Shown: piece by piece, positions 17,938 through 26,265 of the stretch
How positions within the stretch are numbered: the stretch's first letter is position 1
Layout: each line of letters opens with the position of its first letter
Origin: Nitrospira sp.
Lineage (GTDB): Bacteria; Nitrospirota; Nitrospiria; Nitrospirales; Nitrospiraceae
NCBI GenBank assembly: GCA_016715825.1
Contig: JADJXO010000010.1
Span: forward strand, 36,830 to 100,829
Reading direction: 5' to 3'
Length of the DNA: 64,000 nt
Program-made: the position numbers and the translations under genes
Notes under the pieces: generated by a model
Databases searched by the model: none
Told to the model about the DNA's origin: nothing
What the model saw: only the letters and a program-made list of their open reading frames with translations

Positions 17938-19197
17938 GTGGATTACGATGTCAGAGATATCAAGCTCGCGGACCAAGGTAAATTAAAGATCGAATGGGCT
18001 GAAGCCACCATGCCCGTGTTGCGGTTGATTCGTAAACGATTCAAGCGCGAGCAACCATTGAAGGGTGTGCGAGTCACAGCCTGCCTACACGTGACCACAG
18101 AAACCGCCAATCTTGCGATTACACTCAAGGCCGGCGGAGCGGACGTGCGTCTGTGCGCGTCGAATCCACTCAGCACTCAAGACGATGTGGCCGCTGCCCT
18201 GGTTCAACACGAAGGTGTTCCGACGTTTGCCATCAAAGGTGAAGACAATCCCACCTACTATCGGCATATCGAATCGGCCATCGCCCATCGTCCGCACGTC
18301 ACCATGGATGACGGCGCCGACGTGGTGTCACACCTCCATTCCAAGCGGAAGGAGCTGCTAAAAAACGTGATCGGCGGTACGGAGGAAACGACCACCGGCG
18401 TGATCCGGTTGCGCAGCATGGCGGAGAAGAAGGTCCTCAAGTTCCCAGTCATCTCCGTCAACGACGCCGACACAAAGCATATGTTCGATAACCGGTACGG
18501 CACCGGACAATCCACTATGGACGGCATTGTGCGCGCGACAAACCGGTTGGTCTGCGGCTCCGTCGTCGTCGTCGTGGGCTATGGCTGGTGCGGACGCGGT
18601 ATCGCGATGCGTGCCAAGGGTATGGGAGCAGATGTCATCGTGACCGAAGTGGATCCGTTGAAAGGTCTCGAAGCCCTCATGGACGGGTTCCGCGTCATGC
18701 CCATGGAACTGGCCGCCCCGGTCGGCGATTTCTTTGTGACCGTGACCGGTAACATTCACGTGATCCGCGGCGAACATTTCGCCGCCATGAAAGACGGCGC
18801 CATCGTGTGCAACAGCGGGCACTTCAACGTGGAGTTGGATATCCCGGCCCTGGAGAAGATGGCCAGCAAACGACGGGTGGTGCGTACCGGCGTCGAACAG
18901 TTTACGCTCAAGAAAAGCGGCCACCGGGTCAGCTTGCTCGGCGAAGGTCGACTGGTCAACCTCGCCACCGCAGAAGGGCACCCCTCCAGCGTCATGGATA
19001 TGAGTTTTGCCAACCAAGCACTGGGCGCAGAATATCTCGTGAAGAACTACAAGATGTTGGAGAAGAAGGTCTATCCGGTGCCGGCAGTGATCGACAAGGA
19101 AATTGCTCGCCTGAAGCTGGCAGGGATGGGCGTGGCGATCGATACGCTGACGAAGGAACAGAAGAAGTATCTCGCATCCTGGGAAATGGGGACATAG
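17938..19197 (+). CDS. ahcY: Adenosylhomocysteinase
   Basis: AhcY reversibly splits S-adenosylhomocysteine to adenosine and homocysteine. The motifs are DIKLADQGKLKIEWAE at the start, CLHVTTETANLA, DDGADVVSHLH, TGVIRLRSM, the NAD-binding GYGWCGRGIAMRAKGMGA and SVMDMSFANQALGAEYL near the end. The start is GTG 17938, preceded by AAGAAGGAGG and followed by the conserved DYDVRDIKLAD; the frame is open further upstream but overlaps metK. The length of 419 residues matches the shorter bacterial form that lacks the roughly 40-residue insertion. Together with metK it forms the core of the methyl cycle. Confidence 0.97.
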   Translation: MDYDVRDIKLADQGKLKIEWAEATMPVLRLIRKRFKREQPLKGVRVTACLHVTTETANLAITLKAGGADVRLCASNPLSTQDDVAAALVQHEGVPTFAIKGEDNPTYYRHIESAIAHRPHVTMDDGADVVSHLHSKRKELLKNVIGGTEETTTGVIRLRSMAEKKVLKFPVISVNDADTKHMFDNRYGTGQSTMDGIVRATNRLVCGSVVVVVGYGWCGRGIAMRAKGMGADVIVTEVDPLKGLEALMDGFRVMPMELAAPVGDFFVTVTGNIHVIRGEHFAAMKDGAIVCNSGHFNVELDIPALEKMASKRRVVRTGVEQFTLKKSGHRVSLLGEGRLVNLATAEGHPSSVMDMSFANQALGAEYLVKNYKMLEKKVYPVPAVIDKEIARLKLAGMGVAIDTLTKEQKKYLASWEMGT

Positions 19198-19340
19198 GGA
19201 GCAAGGCGCGGTGCGGGTACTCTCAGTGCTCGCTCACCGCGCATGCAAGATCGATCATACTATAAATAACGGGCGATGCTCGGTGAATGCGCGCAGTTGA
19301 GAGCACCCGCATCACACCTGCAAGGGAAAAGAAATAGAAA

Positions 19341-19370
19341 AGGCCGCCTCAATTGAGGCGGCCTTTTTGT
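19341..19370 (+). terminator. Intrinsic terminator downstream of ahcY
   Basis: A perfect 24-base palindrome (AGGCCGCCTCAA paired with its complement, 19341-19364) is followed by TTTTG and a further T run. It is preceded by an A-rich stretch, so it could also work on the opposite strand. It ends the metK-ahcY unit. Confidence 0.9.
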
Positions 19371-19491
19371 TTTGATCCTGCTTCCGCTTCCCCGTTAGGC
19401 AACGGCATGGCAGACCCGGAATCGAGCTTGTCGCGACAGACATCGATTGCAATCTCTTCCAGGAGTGGTAGAGTGAGGCCAGGAGGCCTCT

Positions 19492-20694
19492 GTGGATTCA
19501 GGCACGTCTCAGCCGCTGTCGCTCTCAACCTTTGGAATATCTCCTGAACGTGGATTCCTGCCGTCTGATCCATGTGAATCTCTTCCCGACAGTCCGTCGC
19601 TGAATCATTTGGGTCAGAAGCTACCGAAGCTGTTGAGTGCGCGGCGGGTTCGACGGTTTATCGACGAACAACCGTCGTTGCTCCCATCAGTTCCATCTGG
19701 TTGGCGTGACGACGAGTGCAGAGCTGCGATGCGAATTCTTTCCTTTGCCGGTCACGCGTATGTGTGGGAAACACCCGGTCATCCCGCCACCAAGCTCCCC
19801 TCCCAAGTCGCACAGCCCTGGTATGAAATCGCGCAGAAGCTCGGTCGTCCGCCCGTCCTGTCCTATGCCTCCTACGCCCTGGACAACTGGCGTCGGCTTG
19901 ATGGGACCAAGCCAATTCAGCTCGACAACATCGTGCTGCTGCAGAATTTTCTCGGCGGGCTGGATGAAGAGTGGTTCGTCGTCGTCCACATCCAGATCGA
20001 ACAGCAGGCGGGGCCTGGCCTAGAGGGTCTAGTGCGGGCGATCAATGGAGCATCGGAAGGAAAGGATGATGAGGTGCTGTTGGGTCTGCAAGCCTTGGCG
20101 TCCGCGCAAACCGCCATGCGGGACACGCTGCTCCGCATGAAAGAGCGCTGCGACCCCTATGTGTACTACACCCGCGTGAGACCCTACATCCATGGCTGGA
20201 AGAATAGTCCGTCCCTGCCCGATGGGCTCATCTATGACAAAGTGGAAGCCTATGCTCAACGGCCACAACTGTTTCGTGGTGAAACCGGCGCACAGAGCAC
20301 AATCGTGCCTTGCCTAGACGCCGGACTGGGCATCCACCATGAGCCCGATCTGTTGACGGTGTATCTGCAAGAGATGCGCGAGTACATGCCTCCCCGCCAC
20401 CGTGCCTTTCTTCAGGCCCTTGAAAGCCAGACCGATGATCAGGGACGTGCCCGGCTGTCTGGCTGTATCCATGATCGAAGGCAGAGTCACCCCAAACTGT
20501 GGTCTGCCTACTCTGCGTGTGTTGATCTGCTGGCCCAGTTCCGGGAAATCCATATCGGCTACGCTGACAGCTACATCCATCGCCAACATCAAACCAGTGC
20601 GACCAATCCCACGGCTGTCGGTACCGGCGGCACACCGTTCATGACCTATCTGCAAAAACATTTAGACGAAACGAAACAGACCATCGCAGGCTAA
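19492..20694 (+). CDS. Indoleamine 2,3-dioxygenase family haem protein
   Basis: The 400-residue sequence is colinear with the IDO family. It has RRLDGTKPIQLDNIVLLQNF, then FRGETGAQSTIVPCLDAGLGI and EMREYMPPRHRAFLQALES, which closely match the vertebrate enzyme in this region. The proximal haem ligand is His354 in FREIHIGYADSYI, and the Gly-Thr loop VGTGGTPFMTYLQKHLDET closes the active site. IDO opens the indole ring of L-tryptophan with O2 to give N-formylkynurenine. The start GTG 19492 follows AGGAGG by five bases. The gene stands alone after the ahcY terminator. A cyclase-family gene of the KynB fold lies 2.1 kb further on, but that one is exported and frameshifted, so a full kynurenine route is not proven. 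The substrate could differ from tryptophan, as bacterial IDO-like enzymes vary. Confidence 0.92.
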   Translation: MDSGTSQPLSLSTFGISPERGFLPSDPCESLPDSPSLNHLGQKLPKLLSARRVRRFIDEQPSLLPSVPSGWRDDECRAAMRILSFAGHAYVWETPGHPATKLPSQVAQPWYEIAQKLGRPPVLSYASYALDNWRRLDGTKPIQLDNIVLLQNFLGGLDEEWFVVVHIQIEQQAGPGLEGLVRAINGASEGKDDEVLLGLQALASAQTAMRDTLLRMKERCDPYVYYTRVRPYIHGWKNSPSLPDGLIYDKVEAYAQRPQLFRGETGAQSTIVPCLDAGLGIHHEPDLLTVYLQEMREYMPPRHRAFLQALESQTDDQGRARLSGCIHDRRQSHPKLWSAYSACVDLLAQFREIHIGYADSYIHRQHQTSATNPTAVGTGGTPFMTYLQKHLDETKQTIAG

Positions 20695-20800
20695 GCCAAA
20701 GCTCAGTGCAGCCTCATTTGAGACACCGAGGTTACCCAGCGACCGACAACTATCCTTTCACTATTCATCTGAATTCGGTCTCTCCTCAGCATCATGCCAT

Positions 20801-21562
20801 CTAAGGATGCAAATCAATTACTGCTCGCCACCGCCCCCGGAAGTCTTCAAGCTGCGCATCAAAATGAATACCCAGCGAATCCGTTGCATCATGAAGCATA
20901 TCGCAAGCCAAGATGAGGCCAAATTTTAGGCAAACATATGCTCTCATCATTGACTGGTCAGAAAATCCAATCCCTTGCCCTTCCGGCTGTGGAGGCATAT
21001 ACATAAAAAGATCTCCCAAATGGGCTGCTTCACATGCAAGACGGTAGACTTGCCGATAGTGATCCGACCGATTCCCCTCATCAGCAATTTGTTCGAGGGA
21101 GCTACGGTGAAAATCTTTCCATTCAGTCCTTATCCCTTCAAGCACCTGACTTTGTAGACTGCCCCACTGGGCTGCGAGTTCTTGCTCTTCAAGAAGTCCG
21201 TAGTAAACAACCTTTGATCGATAACCATCCGCCAAGATGAGCTTTGCCCTGGTGTCTCCCTGATCCTTACCCACCCATCCAGAATAGATAAAACTTTCCG
21301 CCATGGTTTTAAGATGGTGTGAGCACTCAGATCTCTTCTCCCTTGCATCGACAATAAGGCGATCAAAAGAGTCTAGGGTCTTCAGATAGAGCGCCACTAG
21401 AACTCGGTTACGAAGGGTATGGCTAAGGTGCCTGACTTGCTGATCTAGTTGCCGCTGGATTTGCGTTCGGAGCGCAAGTACATCATCTGCAAGAGCTAGA
21501 AATCGACGCAACTTCTCCTCTGCAATAGCGATACGCTGCTCTTCATTGGCAGGCATTTGCAT
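20801..21562 (-). CDS. Unknown helical protein (DUF5677-like)
   Basis: The 253-residue protein is helical and charged with no signal peptide. It has a conserved-looking RSDHYRQVYRLACEAAHLGDLFMYM segment, where an Arg-rich helix and a His near the end of a helix recall HEPN-like DUF5677 proteins. This is a resemblance by eye. It lies next to, but 187 bases from, a genuine HEPN (HepT) toxin gene on the same strand. A role in defence or stress is possible by context and unproven. Confidence 0.6.
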   Translation of the reverse strand: MQMPANEEQRIAIAEEKLRRFLALADDVLALRTQIQRQLDQQVRHLSHTLRNRVLVALYLKTLDSFDRLIVDAREKRSECSHHLKTMAESFIYSGWVGKDQGDTRAKLILADGYRSKVVYYGLLEEQELAAQWGSLQSQVLEGIRTEWKDFHRSSLEQIADEGNRSDHYRQVYRLACEAAHLGDLFMYMPPQPEGQGIGFSDQSMMRAYVCLKFGLILACDMLHDATDSLGIHFDAQLEDFRGRWRAVIDLHP

Positions 21563-21749
21563 TTCACCTATGGCTTATGGCTAAGGTCGACGCGATCGAG
21601 GCTTCGTATTGAGCTAGAGCGAAGGAGCCAAAATAATGATGGATTTGATTTCTATCAAGGATGGTGAGGATCCAGCCAAGAGTGTGAATGGAGACATAAG
21701 CTGATTTTTCGGGAAATATTGTTTAGGGTCAGACATTCGGTCCTCAGCG

Positions 21750-22094
21750 TTACAAGTTCTCGCTTGGAACGATCCGTTTCAATTCTTCCACCAGCAAAGG
21801 CAATTCATGGGCCACGGAATCCCAGACGATGTCTTCGTCCACATCCATGTAATCGTGCACGATCTTGTTCCTCATACCCGCGATGGCGTCCCACGGAATC
21901 TCTGGGTACCTCTCACGGAATGGGGGAGAGACACGGCGGGCTGCTTCTCCTATTACTTGGATCAGATGTGTGAGAGCTAAGCGGAGGACGGTATCACGAT
22001 CGTAATCTTGGCGAGTTTTCTCGTGAACTAGCGAGAGTGTTTCCTGGGCTTTGTCCAGCATGTGGCCGACATAGACCAGGTCATCCTTCGGCAT
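21750..22094 (-). CDS. hepT: HepT-like HEPN ribonuclease toxin
   Basis: The 114-residue helical protein has the HEPN catalytic and modification motif R-X4-H-X-Y at residues 75-82 (RNKIVHDY). It is in the DUF86 family, as shown also by LTHLIQVIGEAARRVSPPFRE and the IPWDAIAGMRN approach to the motif. HepT cleaves RNA (tRNA in characterised cases), and its Tyr is AMPylated by the partner MntA. Its gene overlaps the 3' end of mntA by 14 bases on the same strand, the normal order for this toxin-antitoxin family. Confidence 0.93.
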   Translation of the reverse strand: MPKDDLVYVGHMLDKAQETLSLVHEKTRQDYDRDTVLRLALTHLIQVIGEAARRVSPPFRERYPEIPWDAIAGMRNKIVHDYMDVDEDIVWDSVAHELPLLVEELKRIVPSENL

Positions 22095-22392
22095 ACTGGA
22101 CCTCGGCAGCGGCCAGCACCCGATCTTTAATTCGACGGTTCAGAAATTTTTCCGTGATCAGGTCTACCTTCCGTCCACTCAAGAGGCGAGACAACTCCTG
22201 CTCCATCCGGAAGAGGGCAATGAAGCCTGGTCCATGATCGGACTCAAACTCGACAAGCACATCCACATCACTATCCGATCGAAAATCATCCCGGAGCACG
22301 GACCCGAAGAGGGATAACTTGCGAATATGATATTGTCGGCAGAACGCTTCAAGCCCTTCTTTGGAGATGCTAATATGTGCTTTCCCACTCAT
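22081..22392 (-). CDS. mntA: MntA-like minimal nucleotidyltransferase antitoxin
   Basis: From ATG 22392 the protein is 103 residues with the Pol-beta nucleotidyltransferase motif G30-S31-X10-D42-X-D44 (LFGSVLRDDFRSDSDVDVLVEF). MntA antitoxins transfer AMP to the Tyr of the HepT R-X4-H-X-Y motif and so neutralise it. The frame is open back to 22515, but the conserved domain starts just after 22392 and the upstream residues look non-conserved. It overlaps hepT by 14 bases. Confidence 0.92.
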   Translation of the reverse strand: MSGKAHISISKEGLEAFCRQYHIRKLSLFGSVLRDDFRSDSDVDVLVEFESDHGPGFIALFRMEQELSRLLSGRKVDLITEKFLNRRIKDRVLAAAEVQYAEG

Positions 22393-22522
22393 CGAATACC
22401 CATCGGATACTATGGGGACCACGTCTCTGGGTGAAGCGATTCCCTTAAATGTTCTAGGGACATTGCCATGCCCCCCTGTAACGCAGATTATCCTCTGCGT
22501 GCCAACCAGGGTCAAGAAAACA

Positions 22523-22735
22523 TCAAGTCGAGATATCAGAAGGAAGGAGCCGATACCCCCTCGGAGAACACCGGTTCAATTCGTAGCAGATATCAGAGAG
22601 GTTCAATGCAATGGCCAGCCGTTCTTCCGGAGTCTGACGCCTAGCCCGTTCAATCTTCTCGTCAGCAAGCTGCTGACTCAGCTTGCTTGGTCGCCGTTGT
22701 GACTCCTGAAAGCTAGGCTGTTGCCGAGGTTTCAT
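22523..22735 (-). CDS. Small hypothetical protein upstream of mntA
   Basis: The 70-residue protein is charged, with a helical core DEKIERARRQTPEERLAIALNLSDICYEL. Proteins with a similar TPEERL-type helix are often encoded just ahead of nucleotidyltransferase genes; this is memory and not a search. It lies on the same strand as mntA-hepT, 130 bases upstream of the mntA start. There is no clear Shine-Dalgarno. It may be a third member of the toxin-antitoxin unit. Confidence 0.55.
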   Translation of the reverse strand: MKPRQQPSFQESQRRPSKLSQQLADEKIERARRQTPEERLAIALNLSDICYELNRCSPRGYRLLPSDIST

Positions 22736-22817
22736 GTGTACGAGTATACATGGCTCTGCCGGAACCGAAAAAGGCGAAGAAGGAAGCCGCTACACTGTAG
22801 TAGAGAAGATTCGATGA

Positions 22818-23646
22818 CTAAGAACGCGGCACTATCGCAATAATCCGCAGTGGCCCGCCCGTCCCACCGGCGATTTTCATGGGCAATGCGACCACGTCAA
22901 AGCCTCGATCAGGCAAGTCGCCAAGATTGGCAAGATTCTCAAACACTGGAACATTTGCTGAAAGTAACGCTACATGTGTCTCGAACTTGGTCGACTGCCC
23001 ATAATCGATCGATGCCGTGTCGATCCCAACTGCTTTGACGTATCGTTCACGTACCAGCCAAGCTGCCGCTTCAGGATGAAGCCCTGGGAAATGCAATGCT
23101 CGCACCCCTTCCTCCCCTCTCAGCTCCGTTCCCAGGTAGTCCTTCCGACCTGGCCAGAAGTTGGCGAAGCCCGTGTCCAGTAGAACAATGGATCCGTTTG
23201 GTATCCGACCGTGTTCTTCCTCCCATCGTTTGAAATCCAAGATCGCAACAACGGTAATCCCGGTTCTCGGCGCATTGCTCAGCAACATTAATCCGAACCG
23301 CGGCTCCGATCATCCGTTCGATGGGAATCTGGTCCAGCGTCGGCTTTCCTTTGGAGAAGTGAATGGGCGCATCGATGTGGGTGCCCCCATGCTCCGGCAG
23401 CTCCACACGGTTCGACGTATAGTAGTAGCCACCAGACGTATCTTCGGCATGTTGACCGATAAGTTTGAAATCCTGTTCAGTAGGCCAGACAACCGTATCC
23501 GATCCAAACGAGTGAGTCAGATCGACAATCCGGGAGTGTTCCCAAACCAATTGACCATGCTGACGATCAGCGACACAACCCACTGCGGTAGTTGAACATA
23601 GCGCTAGGGCCAACGTCCCTGCCAGATATGGGAGTCCTCTCATCAT
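22818..23646 (-). pseudogene. Exported cyclase-family (KynB-fold) hydrolase, frameshifted
   Basis: Two overlapping frames join into one cyclase-family protein. The first part has a signal peptide with a lipobox-like TAVGC, the sequence RIVDLTHSFGSDTVVWP and the metal-binding motif HGGTHIDAPIHF. The second has FKRWEEEHGRIPNGSIVLLDTGF, the GLHPEAAAWL helix, GIDTASIDYG and the closing GGTGGPLR. The frame changes near 23250-23254; removing one base there restores spacing between the Tyr and the WEEEHG motif. It may be a true pseudogene or a single-base sequencing error. The fold includes kynurenine formamidase KynB, which follows tryptophan dioxygenase in degradation, but this protein is exported, so another hydrolase role is equally possible. 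The start at 23646 is preceded by GGAG. Confidence 0.8.
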
Positions 23647-23753
23647 AGAAGTCTCCATACTCACTTTCTAAGTCTCGGATGGAACGAATACGCGGCGAGG
23701 GAATTTGATGCGGCTTCACATTGCCGACGAGGCGCGCACACCTCCCCACGCCC

Positions 23754-23877
23754 TAAGCAGGGCGTTCCTGCTGGTCTCACTGCGCCCGTCGAGCGAGCGC
23801 CGCCCATAAATTGTGGATTATTATTGCTCCTGCCTGCGCGCTCGGGGAGCAAGAGACTAGCAGGGATGCCCTGCTTA
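23754..23877. mobile_element. MITE-like inverted-repeat element (about 124 bp)
   Basis: The left arm TAAGCAGGGCGTTCCTGCTG (continuing to 23778) and the right arm 23853-23877 are inverted repeats matching at 22 of 25 positions. Inside them, further GC-rich stretches (GAGCGAGCGCC, and CTGCGCGCTC) can pair less well. Each end carries TA, the target preferred by IS630/Tc1-type elements. No transposase is encoded, so it would be non-autonomous. Its right end supplies the TAA stop codon of the glutaredoxin gene. It could also act as a bidirectional terminator hairpin between grxD and the cyclase gene. Confidence 0.5.
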
Positions 23878-24198
23878 CTTCCCGAATGCCTTTTTGAGCA
23901 GCGGTTCAATCTCGCCCTTGGCGGCCATCGGATCGAGCACGTCGGTATCGCCGTAGAAGGTGCCGTCGATAAATACTTTAGGAAGCGTCGGCCAATTCGT
24001 GATTTTCGTCAGCGCTTCGCGCTTAGCCGGTTGCGACAGCACATCGATGAGCTCGTAGGGGTAGCCATATTTGTCGAAAAACTGCATGGTCTCCCGCGTA
24101 AACCCACACATCGGCATCATTTTGGTACCCTTACCATAGATCAAAATTTTATGGGCTTTGACTTCGTTTTGAATTTCTTCTTCAATGGGATCAGCCAT
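23875..24198 (-). CDS. grxD: Monothiol glutaredoxin (Grx4 family)
   Basis: The 107-residue protein begins with the family's DPIEEEIQNEV helix and has KMMPMCGFTRETMQFF: the CGFT-type monothiol active site that binds a [2Fe-2S] cluster with glutathione. WPTLPKVFIDGTFYGDTDVL holds the cis-Pro and GSH-binding region. Grx4 proteins carry and deliver iron-sulfur clusters with BolA partners, and a BolA gene lies eight bases upstream on the same strand. ATG 24198 follows AGGAGG. The stop codon coincides with the end of an inverted-repeat element, so the native C-terminus may have been altered by a few residues. Confidence 0.94.
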   Translation of the reverse strand: MADPIEEEIQNEVKAHKILIYGKGTKMMPMCGFTRETMQFFDKYGYPYELIDVLSQPAKREALTKITNWPTLPKVFIDGTFYGDTDVLDPMAAKGEIEPLLKKAFGK

Positions 24199-24206
24199 GT
24201 CTCCTC

Positions 24207-24446
24207 CTATGCTTCATCTCTGGTACGTGCAGTCAATTCCAGCGCATGGATACGTCCATCCTTCATCGGTATATCCAAGGCCTGGTAGATCATCCGGTGG
24301 CGGTCCAAGAGATTTTTCCCCTGAAATCCATCTGAGACGATCAGAACTTTGAGATGGTCCATCGTTCCCGTACGATCAGTCACCGTCACCACGGCATCCG
24401 GCAGACTTTTTCGGATATATTCGGTCAGTACGTCTGGTGTAATCAC
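24207..24446 (-). CDS. bolA: BolA-family protein
   Basis: From GTG 24446, preceded by GGAGG, the protein is 79 residues. It has the BolA fold with the conserved segment FQGKNLLDRHRMIYQAL (the invariant His in LDRHR) and DGRIHALELTART at the end. BolA forms a cluster-bridged complex with the monothiol glutaredoxin encoded directly downstream, acting in Fe-S trafficking or sensing. The frame is open to an ATG at 24506, but the upstream 20 residues are not typical of the family. The pair is probably one operon. Confidence 0.9.
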   Translation of the reverse strand: MITPDVLTEYIRKSLPDAVVTVTDRTGTMDHLKVLIVSDGFQGKNLLDRHRMIYQALDIPMKDGRIHALELTARTRDEA

Positions 24447-24692
24447 CGGCCTCCACTCCTTGATTTTCAATACCCTAGCCGAAATTGGTTCTGAAACGCA
24501 ATGCATGTCGTCGGTGGTGGTTTTCAGCCTAGTGGTGGTGCATGTGAACCAACTCTAGGCAGGGCTCTCAATCCCGATCAGGCAAGCCATTGAAATGCCT
24601 TACACCTGTCTTCGTTCCTCTTCGGCATCGACCTTGCGTTTGGCTTGGACATCAACGAAATCAGACCACCCCTTAGTCTCAAGGAGGTTGCC

Positions 24693-25127
24693 ATGAGTGA
24701 GTTCACGTCAGGGTTTTTTGTCGGAGGTGCGAGCACCAATGGTCGGGTCCTGATCGTCGATGACGAACCGGATATCCGGAAGGTCGTCCGAATGACTCTG
24801 CAAAAAGCCGGGTATGATGTGCTTGAAGCAGAGAATGGGGAGAAGGCGATTGAAGTCATCAACTCAGGCGAAAATCGCCTGTTATTGGATGTCATGATCT
24901 GCGATATCCGAATGCCGAAGGTCAATGGTATCGAAGCCATCGCCTACTTCCGTCAGAACTATCCGCGCGTTCCTTTGATTGTCCTCACCGGGTTCCCTGA
25001 CACCGATATGGCAACCTCTCTTCTTAGACAGGGGGTGGTGGATTATCTCGTGAAGCCGGTGGAAGGCGAGATCTTGAAGGCTGCCGTCGGGCGCGCCATG
25101 GAACGACGAGAATTGGCACCTCTATGA
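24693..25127 (+). CDS. Single-domain response regulator
   Basis: The protein has 144 residues: a short N-terminal extension, then a receiver domain with IVDDEPD, phospho-acceptor Asp71 in ICDIRMPKVNG, the Thr of IVLTGFPD and the Lys of YLVKPVEG. No output domain is present, so it may act by protein contact or as a phosphorelay shuttle. AAGGAGG precedes ATG 24693. It opens a four-gene signalling operon and its stop overlaps the next gene's start by four bases, so the following kinases are its likely partners. Confidence 0.93.
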   Translation: MSEFTSGFFVGGASTNGRVLIVDDEPDIRKVVRMTLQKAGYDVLEAENGEKAIEVINSGENRLLLDVMICDIRMPKVNGIEAIAYFRQNYPRVPLIVLTGFPDTDMATSLLRQGVVDYLVKPVEGEILKAAVGRAMERRELAPL

Positions 25128-26263
25128 TGGACTGCGCAAAATCGGAGGGAGCGGGTGCAGCAGCGACGACTCCAGCCAGCGCTCACACCAAGGTGGGGAG
25201 CGAACGGAGCAACCCTTCGGCTGCCCAGCGTCCGATGAGGGTGGCCATTATCGGTGCCGGTCGTGGAGGAACCGCTCTCCTCGAAGTGCTGCATCAGATC
25301 CCGACAATTGAAATCGTCGGCATGACCGACAAGGATCCATCGGCACCAGGGCTCAAACGAGCCCAAGAGCTGAACGTGCCGGTATATGGTCGCACAGACG
25401 ATCTACTCCATGACCAACCGCTTACCCTGCTGATGGACGTTACGGGCGAACCGGCCATAGAATCAGCCCTTCGGCAACAGAAGCCGACAGGGGCCGATAT
25501 CATTAGTGGACAGGCTTCCCGGCTGTTCTGGCTGCTCGTACAACATGAATCGACATTGCAAACCGAGTTGCTCCAGGCAGAAAAGATGGCCGGCTTCGGC
25601 TCGTTCGCGGCCGGTATCGCCCATGACATGAACAATCCGCTTCAGCTGATTCTCGGCATGGCCGAAAATCTGGCGGAAGAAACAGACCTCGAGGCCGTCC
25701 ACGCTCAAGCTCTGGACATCATCGACGCCGTCAAACGAACGACCGCCATTTGCCGGGACCTCACCTCCTACTCTCGCCGCACATCCGTGCAGCAAGACGG
25801 CCTTATTCAAGTCAACAGCAAGCTCGATGAGGCCTTGAAGATCGCCCGCTATGCCGTGGCGCTTCAAGATATTGAAATTCGCAAGCAGTACCAGCCTGAC
25901 GCTGTCGTGAAGGGAAACCCTGATAAACTTCTCCATGTGTTCGTCAATCTTATTACGAATGCGGTTCAGGCGATGGAACATCACGGCACCCTCACCTTGG
26001 AAACCATCAGCACAGCCGACACCACACAGGTTCGTGTGTCGGACACCGGCTGCGGTATCGCACCGGAGCTCGTGACCAGAATTTTTGAGCCGTTCTACAC
26101 CACCAAGCCGCCGGGGAAGGGCACCGGATTGGGTCTCTATAACATCAAGAACGTGATCCAACTCATGCACGGTACCATCGAGGTCGAAAGTCATAGCGGT
26201 CAAGGCTCCACGTTTACCCTGACATTTCCGTGTGATTCATCACTCAGCGAGGGAACCGTTTAG
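25124..26263 (+). CDS. Rossmann-domain/histidine-kinase fusion
   Basis: The 379-residue protein has an N-terminal Rossmann-like domain (about 38-145) with AIIGAGRGGTALLEVLHQIP, a nucleotide-binding Gly-rich turn like that of NAD(P)- or CoA-binding dehydrogenase domains, and MTDKDPSAPGLKRAQELNVP. A cytoplasmic kinase core follows: HisKA with His167 in GIAHDMNNPLQLI, then HATPase with FVNLITNAVQAM, DTGCGIAPEL and GKGTGLGLYNIKNVI. There is no membrane segment. A dehydrogenase-like domain as the kinase input suggests sensing of a nucleotide cofactor, an inference. It overlaps the receiver gene by four bases and sits two bases before the next kinase gene. Confidence 0.85.
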   Translation: MMDCAKSEGAGAAATTPASAHTKVGSERSNPSAAQRPMRVAIIGAGRGGTALLEVLHQIPTIEIVGMTDKDPSAPGLKRAQELNVPVYGRTDDLLHDQPLTLLMDVTGEPAIESALRQQKPTGADIISGQASRLFWLLVQHESTLQTELLQAEKMAGFGSFAAGIAHDMNNPLQLILGMAENLAEETDLEAVHAQALDIIDAVKRTTAICRDLTSYSRRTSVQQDGLIQVNSKLDEALKIARYAVALQDIEIRKQYQPDAVVKGNPDKLLHVFVNLITNAVQAMEHHGTLTLETISTADTTQVRVSDTGCGIAPELVTRIFEPFYTTKPPGKGTGLGLYNIKNVIQLMHGTIEVESHSGQGSTFTLTFPCDSSLSEGTV

Positions 26264-26265
26264 TC

